From Haloimpatiens lingqiaonensis (GTDB taxonomy: Bacteria; Bacillota; Clostridia; Clostridiales; Clostridiaceae): a DNA stretch of 64,000 nucleotides. Both the position numbers and the translations under genes were made by a program. Location: assembly GCF_044502415.1 (NCBI RefSeq), contig NZ_CP172402.1; one strand, written 5' to 3'. This document shows, one piece after another, positions 25,591 to 35,891 of this stretch. The notes beneath the pieces are model-generated. The model was not told where the DNA came from, ran no database searches, and worked only from the letters and a program-made list of their open reading frames with translations. Position 1 is the stretch's first letter, and each line of letters starts with the position of its first letter.

Positions 25591-26184
25591 ATGGGAAATC
25601 CATTTAAGTTATTAAAATATGATTTGAAAAATGCTATGGACAAAGATCCAGCTGCCAGAAATATGGTGGAAGTTTTCTTCTTATATCCATCTATTCACGC
25701 AGTTATACACTACAGAATAGCACATTTTTTATATAAAAAAAGATTCTTCTTCTTAGCTAGATTTCTATCACAGCTATCAAGATTTTTCACTGGAATAGAA
25801 ATACACCCAGGTGCCACCATAGGTAAGGGGCTATTCATTGATCACGGTATGGGTGTTGTCATAGGAGAAACAGCTGAAATAGGGGACAATGTAACTCTAT
25901 ATCACGGAGTTACCTTAGGTGGAACAGGAAAAGACAAGGGCAAAAGACACCCAACAGTAGAAGATAATGTTACCATAGGCAGTGGTGCAAAGGTTCTAGG
26001 GCCAATATTAATTGGAGAGGATGCAAAGATAGGTGCTAATGCGGTAGTTTTAAAGGATATACCAAAAGGAGCCACCGCCGTGGGAATACCAGCTAGAATA
26101 ATCAGTGAAAAATATCCATCAGTTATAGAAATAAGTGATTATTATGGGAAAATAAAAAAGATATATAATGAAATGGTTATATAA
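25591..26184 (+). CDS. cysE: Serine O-acetyltransferase
   Basis: Acetylates serine with acetyl-CoA to give O-acetylserine for CysK. 197 residues: N-terminal helical domain followed by left-handed beta-helix hexapeptide repeats, with GIEIHPGATIGKGLFIDHGM (catalytic His), GETAEIGDNVTLYHGVTLGG and GKDKGKRHPTVEDNVTIGSG. Short clostridial form. The start at 25591 is chosen for the preceding GGAGGTGAAATT; the frame extends upstream but without an SD. Cotranscribed with cysK, so under T-box control. Confidence 0.95.
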   Translation: MGNPFKLLKYDLKNAMDKDPAARNMVEVFFLYPSIHAVIHYRIAHFLYKKRFFFLARFLSQLSRFFTGIEIHPGATIGKGLFIDHGMGVVIGETAEIGDNVTLYHGVTLGGTGKDKGKRHPTVEDNVTIGSGAKVLGPILIGEDAKIGANAVVLKDIPKGATAVGIPARIISEKYPSVIEISDYYGKIKKIYNEMVI

Positions 26185-26197
26185 AAATAAATGTATA

Positions 26198-26242
26198 GAA
26201 AATAAGCAGTAAGTAACATAAGGTTACTTACTGCTTATTTTC
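26198..26242. terminator. Bidirectional terminator between cysE and the 26228 gene
   Basis: GAAAATAAGCAGTAAGTAAC pairs perfectly with GTTACTTACTGCTTATTTTC. The last codons of the convergent gene lie inside the 3' arm. Confidence 0.85.
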
Positions 26243-26716
26243 TATTAAGTTTTTAATATATTGAAAGTTAAATTTATCAGTTCTAAATTGATCATGTATA
26301 ATTTTATAATATTTTGAGCCATATTGATCACTGACATTGATAATTTTTAAATTGTTTTTATAAGTTCTTATGGTTACTTTATAATTAAATATATTTGAAC
26401 CATCATTTTTTTTGAAATAAAAGTTAATCATATGAGGATTTTCTAGAGTATAATGTCTTGAGTTTTTCAGTTCAATAATTCTTAATTTTTTTAGATATTT
26501 TACTATTTCATCAAGGTTATTTTTATCAGTACATTTAATTGTTTTGTAATTTGATTCCTCAGTTGGCGCAATAGTAATGGACGCTTCAGTAAATTCACCA
26601 TTTTTATATTGCCTTAAAATTAAATTATAAAAAGAACCCCACTTGGGTGATGCTACATAAATAAAGCTAACAATTAATACAATACCTAGTATTTTGAAAA
26701 TTAATTTTTTACGCAT
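26228..26716 (-). CDS. Hypothetical membrane-anchored protein
   Basis: 162 residues, not recognised. Lys/Arg-rich start then one hydrophobic helix (8-24), so a membrane anchor or signal peptide, followed by a mixed alpha/beta external domain with alternating charged and aromatic residues. No cysteine cluster or catalytic motif. GAGGTG precedes the start. Its stop lies within the shared terminator. No operon partner. Confidence 0.7.
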   Translation of the reverse strand: MRKKLIFKILGIVLIVSFIYVASPKWGSFYNLILRQYKNGEFTEASITIAPTEESNYKTIKCTDKNNLDEIVKYLKKLRIIELKNSRHYTLENPHMINFYFKKNDGSNIFNYKVTIRTYKNNLKIINVSDQYGSKYYKIIHDQFRTDKFNFQYIKNLIENKQ

Positions 26717-27019
26717 AGTACACCTCTATAATTTATATTTTATAGAAAACTTGTGAAAATCACCATTGCTTGTTTCGGTGGTAATTCACTTGAATTAATA
26801 AATAGCCCTTATAGTATTATATCATTTTTTTTAGTTAATATTTGACTCTTATTTTAATTTATGTATAAAATAATTATCACAGGGCAAAAAAATAGAAGGG
26901 TTGCCAAATATATTAGTACATAAAATATTCTATTCAGTACAAAACTAAAAATGAATGTAAACAATAAAAGGTAGTTTTGTGTTCTAGATTTACAATTTAA
27001 AAACTGGAGGGAAAATTTT

Positions 27020-27625
27020 ATGTTAAATTGGAGAAATATTGTTTTATCATCTATAGTGGCAGGAACGCTTATAGTGCCAATAGGGACCTATGGTGTAGTT
27101 AATTTAAACAACAGTGTTGTTGAAAGCTACAAAATATGCAATGAGCCAAATGATGAGCAAGAAAAATGTCCAAATTGCAAAGAAGAGCGTGAAATATTCA
27201 AAAAACGCATGGAAGAGAGAATGGAAGAAAGAAGTAAGCTCATAGAGGAAGCAGACAAAATAGTTCCAGGTATTAAAGCCCAATGGCAGCAGGCTATCAA
27301 TGAAAGAAAAGAATTGCTAGATAAATTAAGAGAAAATAGAGCCCATAAAGATGGGGCTCAGGATAAGGATAGAAGTAAAAAAGAAAGAATAAAAGAAAAT
27401 GAACCAGAGAAGAAGCAAAATGAAAATAAAAAGATAAAAGATAGAGAAAAGATGAAAAACAGAGAAAAGATAAAAGAAGCCAATAAGAAAAAATGGGATG
27501 ATTTAAATGAAGCTGTAAAAGCTAAAGATGCCCAAAAGGTTAAAAGAAGCTTCGACTCAATACTTCAATCCATGAAGGAAAGAAATGCAAGGTTATCAGA
27601 AAAAATAAATAATGCTAAGGAATAG
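27020..27625 (+). CDS. Hypothetical secreted or anchored highly charged coiled-coil protein
   Basis: 201 residues. N-terminal hydrophobic segment (7-28) then CPNCKEEREIFKKRMEERME and long Lys/Glu-rich helices (KERIKENEPEKKQNENKK, REKMKNREKIKEANKKKW) with strong coiled-coil character. Probably an extracytoplasmic helical protein. A Cys pair, CPNC, follows the anchor. GGAGGG upstream of the ATG; terminator at 27629. Low complexity limits homology inference. Confidence 0.75.
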   Translation: MLNWRNIVLSSIVAGTLIVPIGTYGVVNLNNSVVESYKICNEPNDEQEKCPNCKEEREIFKKRMEERMEERSKLIEEADKIVPGIKAQWQQAINERKELLDKLRENRAHKDGAQDKDRSKKERIKENEPEKKQNENKKIKDREKMKNREKIKEANKKKWDDLNEAVKAKDAQKVKRSFDSILQSMKERNARLSEKINNAKE

Positions 27626-27628
27626 TTT

Positions 27629-27655
27629 AAAAGCTCTCACCTGGTGGGAGCTTTT
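27629..27655 (+). terminator. Terminator
   Basis: AAAAGCTCTCACC pairs with GGTGGGAGCTTTT (one mismatch), then ATT. Closes the 27020 gene. Confidence 0.8.
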
Positions 27656-27757
27656 ATTAGGTAAATATTTCATAGTATTTTCTTCAAATGATATGAAATA
27701 TAGGGTATACTAATTAATATAAGAAGATTGCATGTAAAGTTAGAGGAGTGAGAGTAA

Positions 27758-29452
27758 ATGAAAAGAATACCCTATGGTATTTCCAATTTTGAAGTTTTAA
27801 GAGGGGAAAATTATCTTTATGTGGATAAAACTTCGTATATAGAATTATTAGATATGTATGCTCCTTATAATTTTTTTATAAGGCCTAGAAGGTTTGGAAA
27901 AAGTCTTTTTATATCCATGCTTGAAAATTACTATGATATAAATAAGAAGGATAAATTTGAAGAACTATTTGGGGATTTATATATAGGTAAAAATCCTACG
28001 AAAAATAGAAATAAATTTCTTGTTTGGAAAATAAGCTTTGCAGGAATAGATGCAGGACATAGTGAAGAAGAATTAAGAAAGAGTTTTAATTTTAAGGTTG
28101 CATCAGCGGCTAGAGAATTTTTATATAAATATGGGGAGCTTTTAGGTGAAAATAAACTACCCCTTGAAAATATGAGTGCAGAAATGATAGTGGCTCATAT
28201 AAGTATGCTTAGTAAAATAAATAATAAGCAAGTTTTTGTCTTAATAGATGAATATGATAACTTTGCCAATGAACTGATTACAGGAGGAAAGCAAAGCACT
28301 TATAGCAGTATACTTCACGGTGAAGGTTTCGTTAAAGTTTTTTATAAGGCTATAAAAGATGCCACAGCGGATAATTTTAACAGGATATTTATGACAGGTG
28401 TAAGTCCAATAATGTTAGATGACTTAACTAGCGGATTTAATATTACTATGAATTATACTTTAGATCAAAATCTTAATGCTATGATGGGTTTCACAAGGGG
28501 CGAGCTTTCATGGATAATGAATCAGGTAGGTATAGAAGATATAGGCCTTAGAGAAAAAATATGTGTTGATATGACTAAGTATTATAATGGATACAAATTT
28601 AATGAATATGGCAAAAAAGTCTTTAATCCAGACATGTCGATGTATTTTCTTAATAATTATTTATTATATAATCGTTATCCTAAAGAAATGATAGACAACA
28701 ATGTAAAAACTGATTATGGAAGAGTGAACCAATTAGCATATAATTTTAATGACAGAGAAGCTCTAGAGGAAATAATGACCACAGGAGAAATCTCTACTAT
28801 GCTGGTAGATAGGTTCAATATTCATACCATGTATAGTGTAAAAGAAAACTTTAAGTCATTACTTTTTTATCTTGGTATGCTAACAATAAAGGAGCAGGGA
28901 CCCCTTGGAACAGTACTTAAGGTACCAAACTACGTTATAAAAACAATATACTGGGAACAGTATTTCCAAAAGATAAATGAAGACTATAATATCCAAATAC
29001 AAAATGTAAGAATAGCTGTCAATGAAATGAGAATGCATGGAGATATTCAGCCATTAGTAAAACTTTTAAGTAACATACTAGAGAATTTATCCAATAGAGA
29101 TTTAATAAAAATGGATGAAAAGAATGTAAAGATGATGCTTTTAACTCTTTTAGGTGTAGATAGCACTTATTTTATAAAAAGTGAAGATGAAAATAGTAAT
29201 GGCTATGTGGATATAATGCTTAAAAGAAAAATTCAGTTTAAGGATATAACTAAATTCCAGTGGATTATTGAACTAAAATATATAAAAGAAAGTGAAAGAG
29301 ATACCTTAGAAAAGATAAAAGCACAGGGGTTAAAACAACTTCAAAGTTATGGAGAAAGTAAAATGGTTAAAGAAGAACTTGGAAATGAAGATTTAAAGAA
29401 AGTATTGATTATTATGGTAGGTAAAAAGGATATTCATACTGTAGAGATATAA
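27758..29452 (+). CDS. AAA-ATPase-like protein with C-terminal PD-(D/E)XK nuclease domain
   Basis: 564 residues of the family with an N-terminal AAA-ATPase-like domain (pfam09820 type) and a DUF1703/PDDEXK_9 C-terminus. The N-terminus IPYGISNFEVLRGENYLYVD is typical; the P-loop variant is RRFGKSLFISML near 45-56; FVLIDEYDNFA near 160 is the Walker B. The C-terminal ELKYIKE near 510 with a preceding Asp provides the nuclease-like core. Such genes are common and multicopy in anaerobes; the function is not settled. Preceded by AGAGGAGTGAG. Confidence 0.85.
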   Translation: MKRIPYGISNFEVLRGENYLYVDKTSYIELLDMYAPYNFFIRPRRFGKSLFISMLENYYDINKKDKFEELFGDLYIGKNPTKNRNKFLVWKISFAGIDAGHSEEELRKSFNFKVASAAREFLYKYGELLGENKLPLENMSAEMIVAHISMLSKINNKQVFVLIDEYDNFANELITGGKQSTYSSILHGEGFVKVFYKAIKDATADNFNRIFMTGVSPIMLDDLTSGFNITMNYTLDQNLNAMMGFTRGELSWIMNQVGIEDIGLREKICVDMTKYYNGYKFNEYGKKVFNPDMSMYFLNNYLLYNRYPKEMIDNNVKTDYGRVNQLAYNFNDREALEEIMTTGEISTMLVDRFNIHTMYSVKENFKSLLFYLGMLTIKEQGPLGTVLKVPNYVIKTIYWEQYFQKINEDYNIQIQNVRIAVNEMRMHGDIQPLVKLLSNILENLSNRDLIKMDEKNVKMMLLTLLGVDSTYFIKSEDENSNGYVDIMLKRKIQFKDITKFQWIIELKYIKESERDTLEKIKAQGLKQLQSYGESKMVKEELGNEDLKKVLIIMVGKKDIHTVEI

Positions 29453-29478
29453 AAATGCACGTATTAAATAAAGGAAAC

Positions 29479-29524
29479 AAGGACAGCTAATAAGTTTTAT
29501 GGAAAGCTTATTAACTGTCCTTTT
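29479..29524. terminator. Bidirectional terminator
   Basis: AAGGACAGCTAATAAG pairs with CTTATTAACTGTCC, followed by TTTTATT. Lies between two convergent genes. Confidence 0.8.
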
Positions 29525-29834
29525 ATTCGTAAACTTTTTCCAATATTATATTCTCATCGAAGCCACCGCGTTCACTTCTCTTATGGTAGCATTTATCCAA
29601 AAGATCCTTCTCAGAATAGCCTAAATTTTTACTAAGGGAAAATATAACTTCCATAATATCTGCCAGCTCTTCTAAGTTCTTATCCGCATGAAATTCTAAA
29701 ACTTCCTCATCTAACTTTTTTTCTAAAAGAGACAAAGCTTCTTTAGAATCTGCAATGTGAATATGGCATGTTTTACCTGAGTCCTTGATTATTTGGGGTA
29801 TTTTATCGCGAACGAGTTTGTTGTATTCTTTCAT
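29523..29834 (-). CDS. MazG-like / phosphoribosyl-ATP pyrophosphohydrolase-like protein
   Basis: 103-residue all-alpha NTP pyrophosphohydrolase-like protein. YNKLVRDKIPQIIKDSGK at the start and the acidic helix pair LDEEVLEFHADKNLEELAD are the family hallmarks; the Glu and Asp residues would bind Mg2+. It probably acts as a house-cleaning hydrolase on a nucleotide. GGAGGC upstream of ATG. Alone. Confidence 0.85.
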   Translation of the reverse strand: MKEYNKLVRDKIPQIIKDSGKTCHIHIADSKEALSLLEKKLDEEVLEFHADKNLEELADIMEVIFSLSKNLGYSEKDLLDKCYHKRSERGGFDENIILEKVYE

Positions 29835-30168
29835 GGTTAAAGCCTCCTATATTCCGTGGTTAAATATAATAATGATCGGAACTTCTAATAAATAAGAATT
29901 TAATGGTAGTTATACCTGTAGACATCTAGTTTTTAAGCTTAAAATGAATAAAAGATATTATCTCAAATTTATAGTTTGTGTATATAAAATATTATAATAC
30001 TAATTTTGAAATAAGAGAATGTAATTAATGACTTTACTAGAATTTTGATGCGAAATCCATGTCTATAATAAAAATACATTGAGAAAAACATATAAAAGTT
30101 GGTATTATATAATTAAGGAATAGAAATATGAGTTTATACAATATTAATGTAGTGGAGGAAAAGTTATT

Positions 30169-30690
30169 GTGATAGAACCATCAAAATTAGAACAAGAATT
30201 TAAAAAGGTTGAAAAGCAAAATTATGCTTTTAGAGCATATTTAAAAAATCATGCAGATTCGGATGAATTAGATAAGCAATTTTTAGAGCTGCATAATGAA
30301 TTATTTAAAAATTATGATTGCAGCAAATGTAGAAACTGTTGTAAAGTATATTCAATAATACTTCAAGAAAATGAAATAGAACAGGCTGCAAAGCTACTTA
30401 AAGTTACAAAGAAAGAATTTATGGATAAGTATATGAAAATCACTGTTGATGGATATGAGGTAAAAGAAAAGCCATGTTGCTTTTTAACTGAAAATGGTGG
30501 TTGTAAAATTGAAAAGTGTAAACCAGAAGAATGTAGAGAATATCCATTTACAAATAGTCCAGATAGATTGTTTAGCTTGCTTAGTATAGTTAGTTTTGCA
30601 AGTGTTTGCCCTGTAGTTTTTGAAATGTTGGAAAGATTGAAGGAAATTTATGGGTTTAAGGGAAAAGGACAGTTATTAGGTAAAATATAA
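30169..30690 (+). CDS. YkgJ family cysteine cluster protein
   Basis: 173 residues. Cys-rich Fe-S or Zn-binding protein of the YkgJ/CxxCxxCC type: YDCSKCRNCCKVYS near 48-57 and a second group KPCCFLTENGGCKIEKCKPEECREYPF near 100-125 (listed in pieces: CCFL, GGCKIEKC, EECREYPF). Function unknown. GTG start with GTGGAGGAAAAG upstream. Monocistronic, ended by the hairpin at 30701. The 330 bp before it (29835-30168) shows no clear element. Confidence 0.85.
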   Translation: MIEPSKLEQEFKKVEKQNYAFRAYLKNHADSDELDKQFLELHNELFKNYDCSKCRNCCKVYSIILQENEIEQAAKLLKVTKKEFMDKYMKITVDGYEVKEKPCCFLTENGGCKIEKCKPEECREYPFTNSPDRLFSLLSIVSFASVCPVVFEMLERLKEIYGFKGKGQLLGKI

Positions 30691-30700
30691 TATTTGTAAT

Positions 30701-30746
30701 ATAAGACCGCTTAACTTTATTGTTTATATAAGTTAAGCGGTCTTAT
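30701..30746 (+). terminator. Terminator
   Basis: ATAAGACCGCTTAACTT pairs perfectly with AAGTTAAGCGGTCTTAT. The region from here to 31049 (about 300 bp) is A+T-rich and holds no other recognised feature beyond the leader of the helicase gene. Confidence 0.85.
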
Positions 30747-31049
30747 ATTATGTGGTGTATAAAATTTTTTTAGCTCATCATGACACAAGCTGATGAAGTA
30801 TCTCAATAATTATATATAGAAAACTTAAATATCTTCAAATTTCTGCATAATTTTTAGCAATATTTTATGTAGAAGGAAAGAAAATTTGGGTGATATATGG
30901 TAAAATAAAATTGGAATAGATTTCATGTAAAGTAAACATTAATATTATTAGTGATTTTAAGTATTAATTAAGTTATTAGGGTAATTATAGATTATTTAGA
31001 AATGAAATTATAAAATTAGCTTTAAAATATTTTAAGGAGATATTGATTT

Positions 31050-33293
31050 ATGAATGAAGATAACATAAAGCTTGGAAGTATTGCTGAGGAGTTATTTGTA
31101 GATATATTTGGAGAAACATTTGGGGAGGAAAACACAAAATACCTTTTTATTCAGTATCCAGTGGTGGATATATACGGAAATCATAGATATATTGATTTTG
31201 CTTTAGAAAGTGAAGGAGAGAAAATTGCTATTGAAGTAGATGGAGGAACTTATCACGATCCTTCAAAAATTTCTACAAATAAATATTATGATGATTTGCT
31301 TAAGCAAAATAGTTTAGTATATGGAAATTGGAAGGTGTATAGGTGGCCATATAAAATTCTTTTGGAGCAAAGGGAAAGAGTTAAGGACGAGCTATTAACT
31401 TTTCTAGGGGAACTTCCAATGTTCATGGAAAATGAAGATTTTCTTCCAGAGCAAAAGGGAAGGACATTTATATTAAAGGATCATCAAAAGGAAGCTTTAG
31501 ACAATCTTCAAGACATGAGGGAAAAGGGAGAAACCATAGCACTTTTGTATCATGCCACAGGCACTGGGAAAACGGTTACAGCCGTATCGGATGCTAAAAA
31601 GGTTGGTAAAAAGACTTTATTTTTAGCACATACTAAAGAACTTATAGAGCAAGCTGAAAAGACCTTTGGAGAGGTATGGGGAGAAGTGGCTTGTGGAACA
31701 TTCACAGGGGATGTTAAAGAAAAGGATAAACAAGTGGTGTGCGCTACGGTGCAGAGTATAAGTGGAAACTTAGAAGAATTTAATAGAGAAGATTTTGGAT
31801 ACATAATTGTGGATGAGGCCCATCATGGTAGTGCTGAAACCTATAGAAAAATTTTAAGATATTTTAAACCAGAATTTATATTAGGACTTACGGCTACTCC
31901 TGAGAGAAGTGACGGAGAGGAAATATTGAGTATATTTAAAAATGTAGCTCATAGATTGGATTTGAAAAAGGCCGTAGAACTAGGAGAATTGGTGCCTATA
32001 AGATGCATTAGAGTAAAAACCAATGTGGATATAAGAGATGTGAAAATTCATGGAATAAAATACAATACTCAAGATTTGGAAAGCAAGTTATTTATACCAG
32101 AGAGAAATAAACTTATTGTAGATACTTATTTAAACTTTGTAAAAGAAAAGCAGACAGTGGTTTTTTGCGCCAGTGTAGCTCATGCAGAAGAAATAGCAAA
32201 CTTATTTAAAAAGTCAGGGGTAAGGGCAGAAGCGGTTTCAGGAAGATTAAATTCTAAAAAACGTGAAAGAATTTTAAAAAGCTATGAAAAGGGAGAAATA
32301 AATGTACTATGTGCTTGTGACTTATTAAATGAAGGATGGGACAGCCCTAAGACAGAAGTCTTATTTATGGCGAGACCAACTATGTCAAAAACCATATACA
32401 TGCAGCAGCTAGGCAGAGGTACTAGAAAAAGTGAAGGCAAAGAATATTTAATGGTATTTGACTTTATTGACAATGCTAATTTATTTAACATGCCTTATTC
32501 CTTACATAGAATGTTTAACATAGAAAAATATATTCCTGGAAGTTTAGTTTTGGCAAAGGACAATAATAAAAGAATGGAAGAGCAGATGCTCTTAAGGGGA
32601 GAAAAACCAGAAGCAATACTAGATTTTCCAGTAGATGTTACGGATTATGAGTTAGTAGATTTATTTAACTGGCAAGAAAAAGTTAAGGGAATGATTTCAC
32701 AGCTAGAATTTGTGAGAATGGTTGACGTACAAAGTGAAACTTTAAATAGATACATAAAAGACGGAAAAATCCAGGCGGATTTAGAAGTACCTATGGGCAG
32801 CAAAACTGTAAGATATTTTAATGAGGATACAGTGAATAAATATGCCAAAGAATTTGGTTGGGACATAATAAATGCATCCAACATGAAAGAGAAGTTTATG
32901 GAAATGGTAAAAACCATGGACATGTCTTATTCTTACAAGCCAGTGCTACTAATGGCTATGCTAGAGAACGTTAACGAAAAGGGAAAGGTTCTTATAGATG
33001 ATATAGTAGATTACTTTATAGATTTTTATGAAGATAGAAAAGCAAGACACCTAGTAGTTGAAAAGAAAAACAGCCTTTACTGCAGAGAAAAACACTCCAA
33101 AACAGAAGTTAAGAGAAACATATTTGCCAATCCATTTAAGCGCTTTGAGGACATGGGATTTATGAAGAAATCCAAAGATGCAGAATATGTGGAGTTCAAT
33201 TATCATGTTTGGAAGAAGCTTTCGAGGGAGGAAAGGATTTGGATTGGAATGTGGTGTGAGGAGAAGTTGGAGGAGTATTATAGTAGATCTTAG
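31050..33293 (+). CDS. PD-(D/E)XK nuclease fused to SF2 DEAH helicase
   Basis: 747 residues. N-terminal nuclease-like domain: YIDFALESEGEKIAIEVDGG near 44-63 (Asp then Glu-Val-Asp) and TYH, similar to DUF559/Vsr-like folds. Superfamily 2 helicase follows: Walker A HATGTGKTVTAV near 170, DEAH box VDEAHHG near 255, LTATPER near 280, and motif VI QQLGRGTRKSEG near 450, ending near 480. The C-terminal 250 residues are helical and not recognised. The layout resembles type III R subunits and stand-alone defence helicases. No methylase lies beside it. AAGGAGAT upstream of ATG. Confidence 0.85.
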   Translation: MNEDNIKLGSIAEELFVDIFGETFGEENTKYLFIQYPVVDIYGNHRYIDFALESEGEKIAIEVDGGTYHDPSKISTNKYYDDLLKQNSLVYGNWKVYRWPYKILLEQRERVKDELLTFLGELPMFMENEDFLPEQKGRTFILKDHQKEALDNLQDMREKGETIALLYHATGTGKTVTAVSDAKKVGKKTLFLAHTKELIEQAEKTFGEVWGEVACGTFTGDVKEKDKQVVCATVQSISGNLEEFNREDFGYIIVDEAHHGSAETYRKILRYFKPEFILGLTATPERSDGEEILSIFKNVAHRLDLKKAVELGELVPIRCIRVKTNVDIRDVKIHGIKYNTQDLESKLFIPERNKLIVDTYLNFVKEKQTVVFCASVAHAEEIANLFKKSGVRAEAVSGRLNSKKRERILKSYEKGEINVLCACDLLNEGWDSPKTEVLFMARPTMSKTIYMQQLGRGTRKSEGKEYLMVFDFIDNANLFNMPYSLHRMFNIEKYIPGSLVLAKDNNKRMEEQMLLRGEKPEAILDFPVDVTDYELVDLFNWQEKVKGMISQLEFVRMVDVQSETLNRYIKDGKIQADLEVPMGSKTVRYFNEDTVNKYAKEFGWDIINASNMKEKFMEMVKTMDMSYSYKPVLLMAMLENVNEKGKVLIDDIVDYFIDFYEDRKARHLVVEKKNSLYCREKHSKTEVKRNIFANPFKRFEDMGFMKKSKDAEYVEFNYHVWKKLSREERIWIGMWCEEKLEEYYSRS

Positions 33294-33474
33294 TGTTATT
33301 CATGAGTTTTATTAAACACCAAATCGTTGTTAAATCCATTTGGGGTGATTGAACATCAGTATTAATTTTCTTATCAAGTTTGTTATAAATTGCATGTTAG
33401 TAATTACCTTAAGTTTTTTATGAATATTATAGAGTTGAAAATAATTTAGGAAAGGATGAAAGGGGAGCATTTTC

Positions 33475-34203
33475 TTGAACAAAACTCAAAGAAACTTTAA
33501 AAAAGAAATGAAACAGGGTCTTAAGGATGTTAAAAAGAGGGATAAGGAAAGTTACTATAAGTATCTCATGCAAAATCATTTAGATAATCCTGAACAAAGG
33601 CGTATACGAGAAAATACTGAAAAAGTAAAAGGTACTTTTGGAAGAATGTATAAAGCATTTTTGAATACCATAATTTTTATAATTTTGATTGCTGGAATTG
33701 GAGCATATATCCAAGGAAAGTTTAAGAATGACCAAATACTTAATACGAAAAATTCTATATTGCCTAATATGAATAGTAGTTTGGCTGCAGATGTAAAGCA
33801 GCAAAGAATAATAAAATATATTAATACAATAAAGCCATATCAAGATAATATAAATTTAGATGTAAATTTACGCAATGAAGATGCGAAATCTGTTGATAAA
33901 AAGTTACTTACTTCAAAAGAGTATGCTGATAATTTAACAGTATATAAAAATAGAATAAATTCAAATTTAGTTAAAATGGAAAATGTTAATTGTCCAGAAG
34001 AATTAAATAAATATAAGGATATGCTCCTAGAGCAAAATTCAACAATGTGTTTAGCTATTGATTATGAAATTCAATATATTAATTCAAGAGATAAAGCCAC
34101 TTTCAATAAAGTAGTTGAATGTTTTAAAAAGTGCAATGATATTAATAAAGAAATTTCTGATGAAATTAATGAGGTGTTGGATAGCAATGGGATGAGGCAT
34201 TAA
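33475..34203 (+). CDS. Hypothetical membrane-anchored protein
   Basis: 242 residues, not recognised. A basic N-terminal cytosolic region (1-60; RNFKKEMKQGLKDVKKRDKE), one membrane helix (FLNTIIFIILIAGIGAYIQG near 61-80) and an external helical domain of about 160 residues with a Cys pair (NCPEELNKY... and KKCNDINKE). TTG start with AAGGGGAGC upstream. Same direction as both neighbours, 170-180 bp from each, so a loose operon is possible. Confidence 0.7.
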   Translation: MNKTQRNFKKEMKQGLKDVKKRDKESYYKYLMQNHLDNPEQRRIRENTEKVKGTFGRMYKAFLNTIIFIILIAGIGAYIQGKFKNDQILNTKNSILPNMNSSLAADVKQQRIIKYINTIKPYQDNINLDVNLRNEDAKSVDKKLLTSKEYADNLTVYKNRINSNLVKMENVNCPEELNKYKDMLLEQNSTMCLAIDYEIQYINSRDKATFNKVVECFKKCNDINKEISDEINEVLDSNGMRH

Positions 34204-34370
34204 AAGAGAAGTGGATTTCTGCGGAGAAGGCAGTTAGTGAAAATATAGAGTAATGCAGGGATAGAAGAATAAATATCTACAGGCTATGGAAAAGGAAAAG
34301 AGTTTGTATATATGATTAGGCTAATAATGATATATATTAAATACAATATAAGATTTAAAGGGGGGGTTAA

Positions 34371-35891
34371 ATGGAAAATTATTATTCAAAAATAATTTAT
34401 GACAATTCTAAGAATATCGGAATTATAAAAATGATATTAAATGATTTAAGAAAAGGTACTAAGATTTACTTATTTTTAAATGGTGATTTTCATAGATATA
34501 TTGAAGATATTGAAGAAATGGATAAAAAGTTTCTTGTTTTTGCCGTTGATAAAAAGTTTTTACAGGTAAATGATAATTTGAATTTGGATAAAAAATATGA
34601 AATTGGAATTATAGCTTGTGACAAAGAGATATTTGATGAGGAATTTTATAGTCAAGTTTGTTGTATTAAAAATAGTAATTTTAATAATAAACAGTATGAA
34701 ATAATACATGATAATATAGATGTAAATACTATTGTGAGAGCGGGAGCAGGTACGGGAAAAACTACTACTATGATAGAAAGAGTATTGTTTATAAAGCATA
34801 AATATAAAGAGTTAAAATTAAAAGATATTATATTAATAACGTTTACAAATAAAGCATGTATAAATATGAAAAAAAAGTTGGTTGAAAAGATACAGAACTA
34901 TTATAAATTAACTAAAAATTCTTTGTATTTAAATTGGCTTGATGAAATTATGCAAATGAAAATACTTACTATACATAAATTTGCTAAGGAATTGTTGAAG
35001 AATAACTTTGAGGAACTAGAAATGCCTAGTAATTTTAATGTGACAACTTTAGAGTATAAAAGAAAAAAACTATATGAAGAGTATATACATAAATTTAGAA
35101 AAAATAATTATGATGTATATAAAAATTTTATAAATATACCACAATATGAAATTATAAGTTTTATAAACGAATTTCAAGAAAAATTTAATAATTATTCTAT
35201 AGATATTAATAATAAATTGGAACAAGTAATAGGAAGTGATGAATATGGATTTAATAAGATGTTATATTATGTTTTAAATAATGTAAATAATGAATTAGAG
35301 ATTATAAAAGCTGATAATGCAGCTTATGAAGTAAAAGATTTAATGATCAAATTAGAAAAATTAAATTTTCAACTAGAAACTGATATGAAATTTAGATATG
35401 TAATTGTAGATGAGTTTCAAGATAGTGACGATGTTCAAATAAATTTTTTCAAAACATTAATAAAATTTTTAAAATGTAATTTTTTTGTAGTGGGGGATGA
35501 AAAACAAAGTATTTATAGATTTAGAGGAGCTGAATATACGGCTTTTAATAAATTGAAAGAAAATCTAGAAAAGTATACAACCAATATATTAAAAGAATAT
35601 ACAATGACTAGAAATTATAGAACAGATAGTCAATTGATAAAGAAAATTAATAGGACATTCATAAAAGCAAATGAAAGGGTAGAATGTTTTAATTATAAGG
35701 AAAGCGATTATATATACTCCTCAATCAACATAAATGAATATGAAAATTTAGAATTTCATGATTTTAGTACAAGTATTTCTATATCAAATTTATTAAGGGA
35801 TATTTTAAATAGTAAAAAGAAAGAAGAGAGTGTAGTTATACTAGTTAGAAGCAACAATCAATTGGAAAAAGTAAAAGAAATATGTAGATAT
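34371..35891 (+). pseudogene. AddA/UvrD-like helicase, 5' part (split by an insertion sequence)
   Basis: First 507 codons of a superfamily 1 helicase; the frame reaches the 1611-bp element and ends within it at 35909. Visible motifs: Walker A AGAGTGKTTTM near 124-134, motif Ia ITFTNKACINMKKK, motif II YVIVDEFQDSDDVQ near 342, motif III FFVVGDEKQSIYRFRGAEYT, and motif IV RNYRTDSQLIKKIN. The first 110 residues are an unrecognised extra domain. Removing the element and one copy of its 9-bp duplication restores an open frame of about 808 codons with 37512-38417. AAGGGGGGG upstream. It is followed by the AddB-like gene, suggesting an AddA-like role. Confidence 0.9.
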
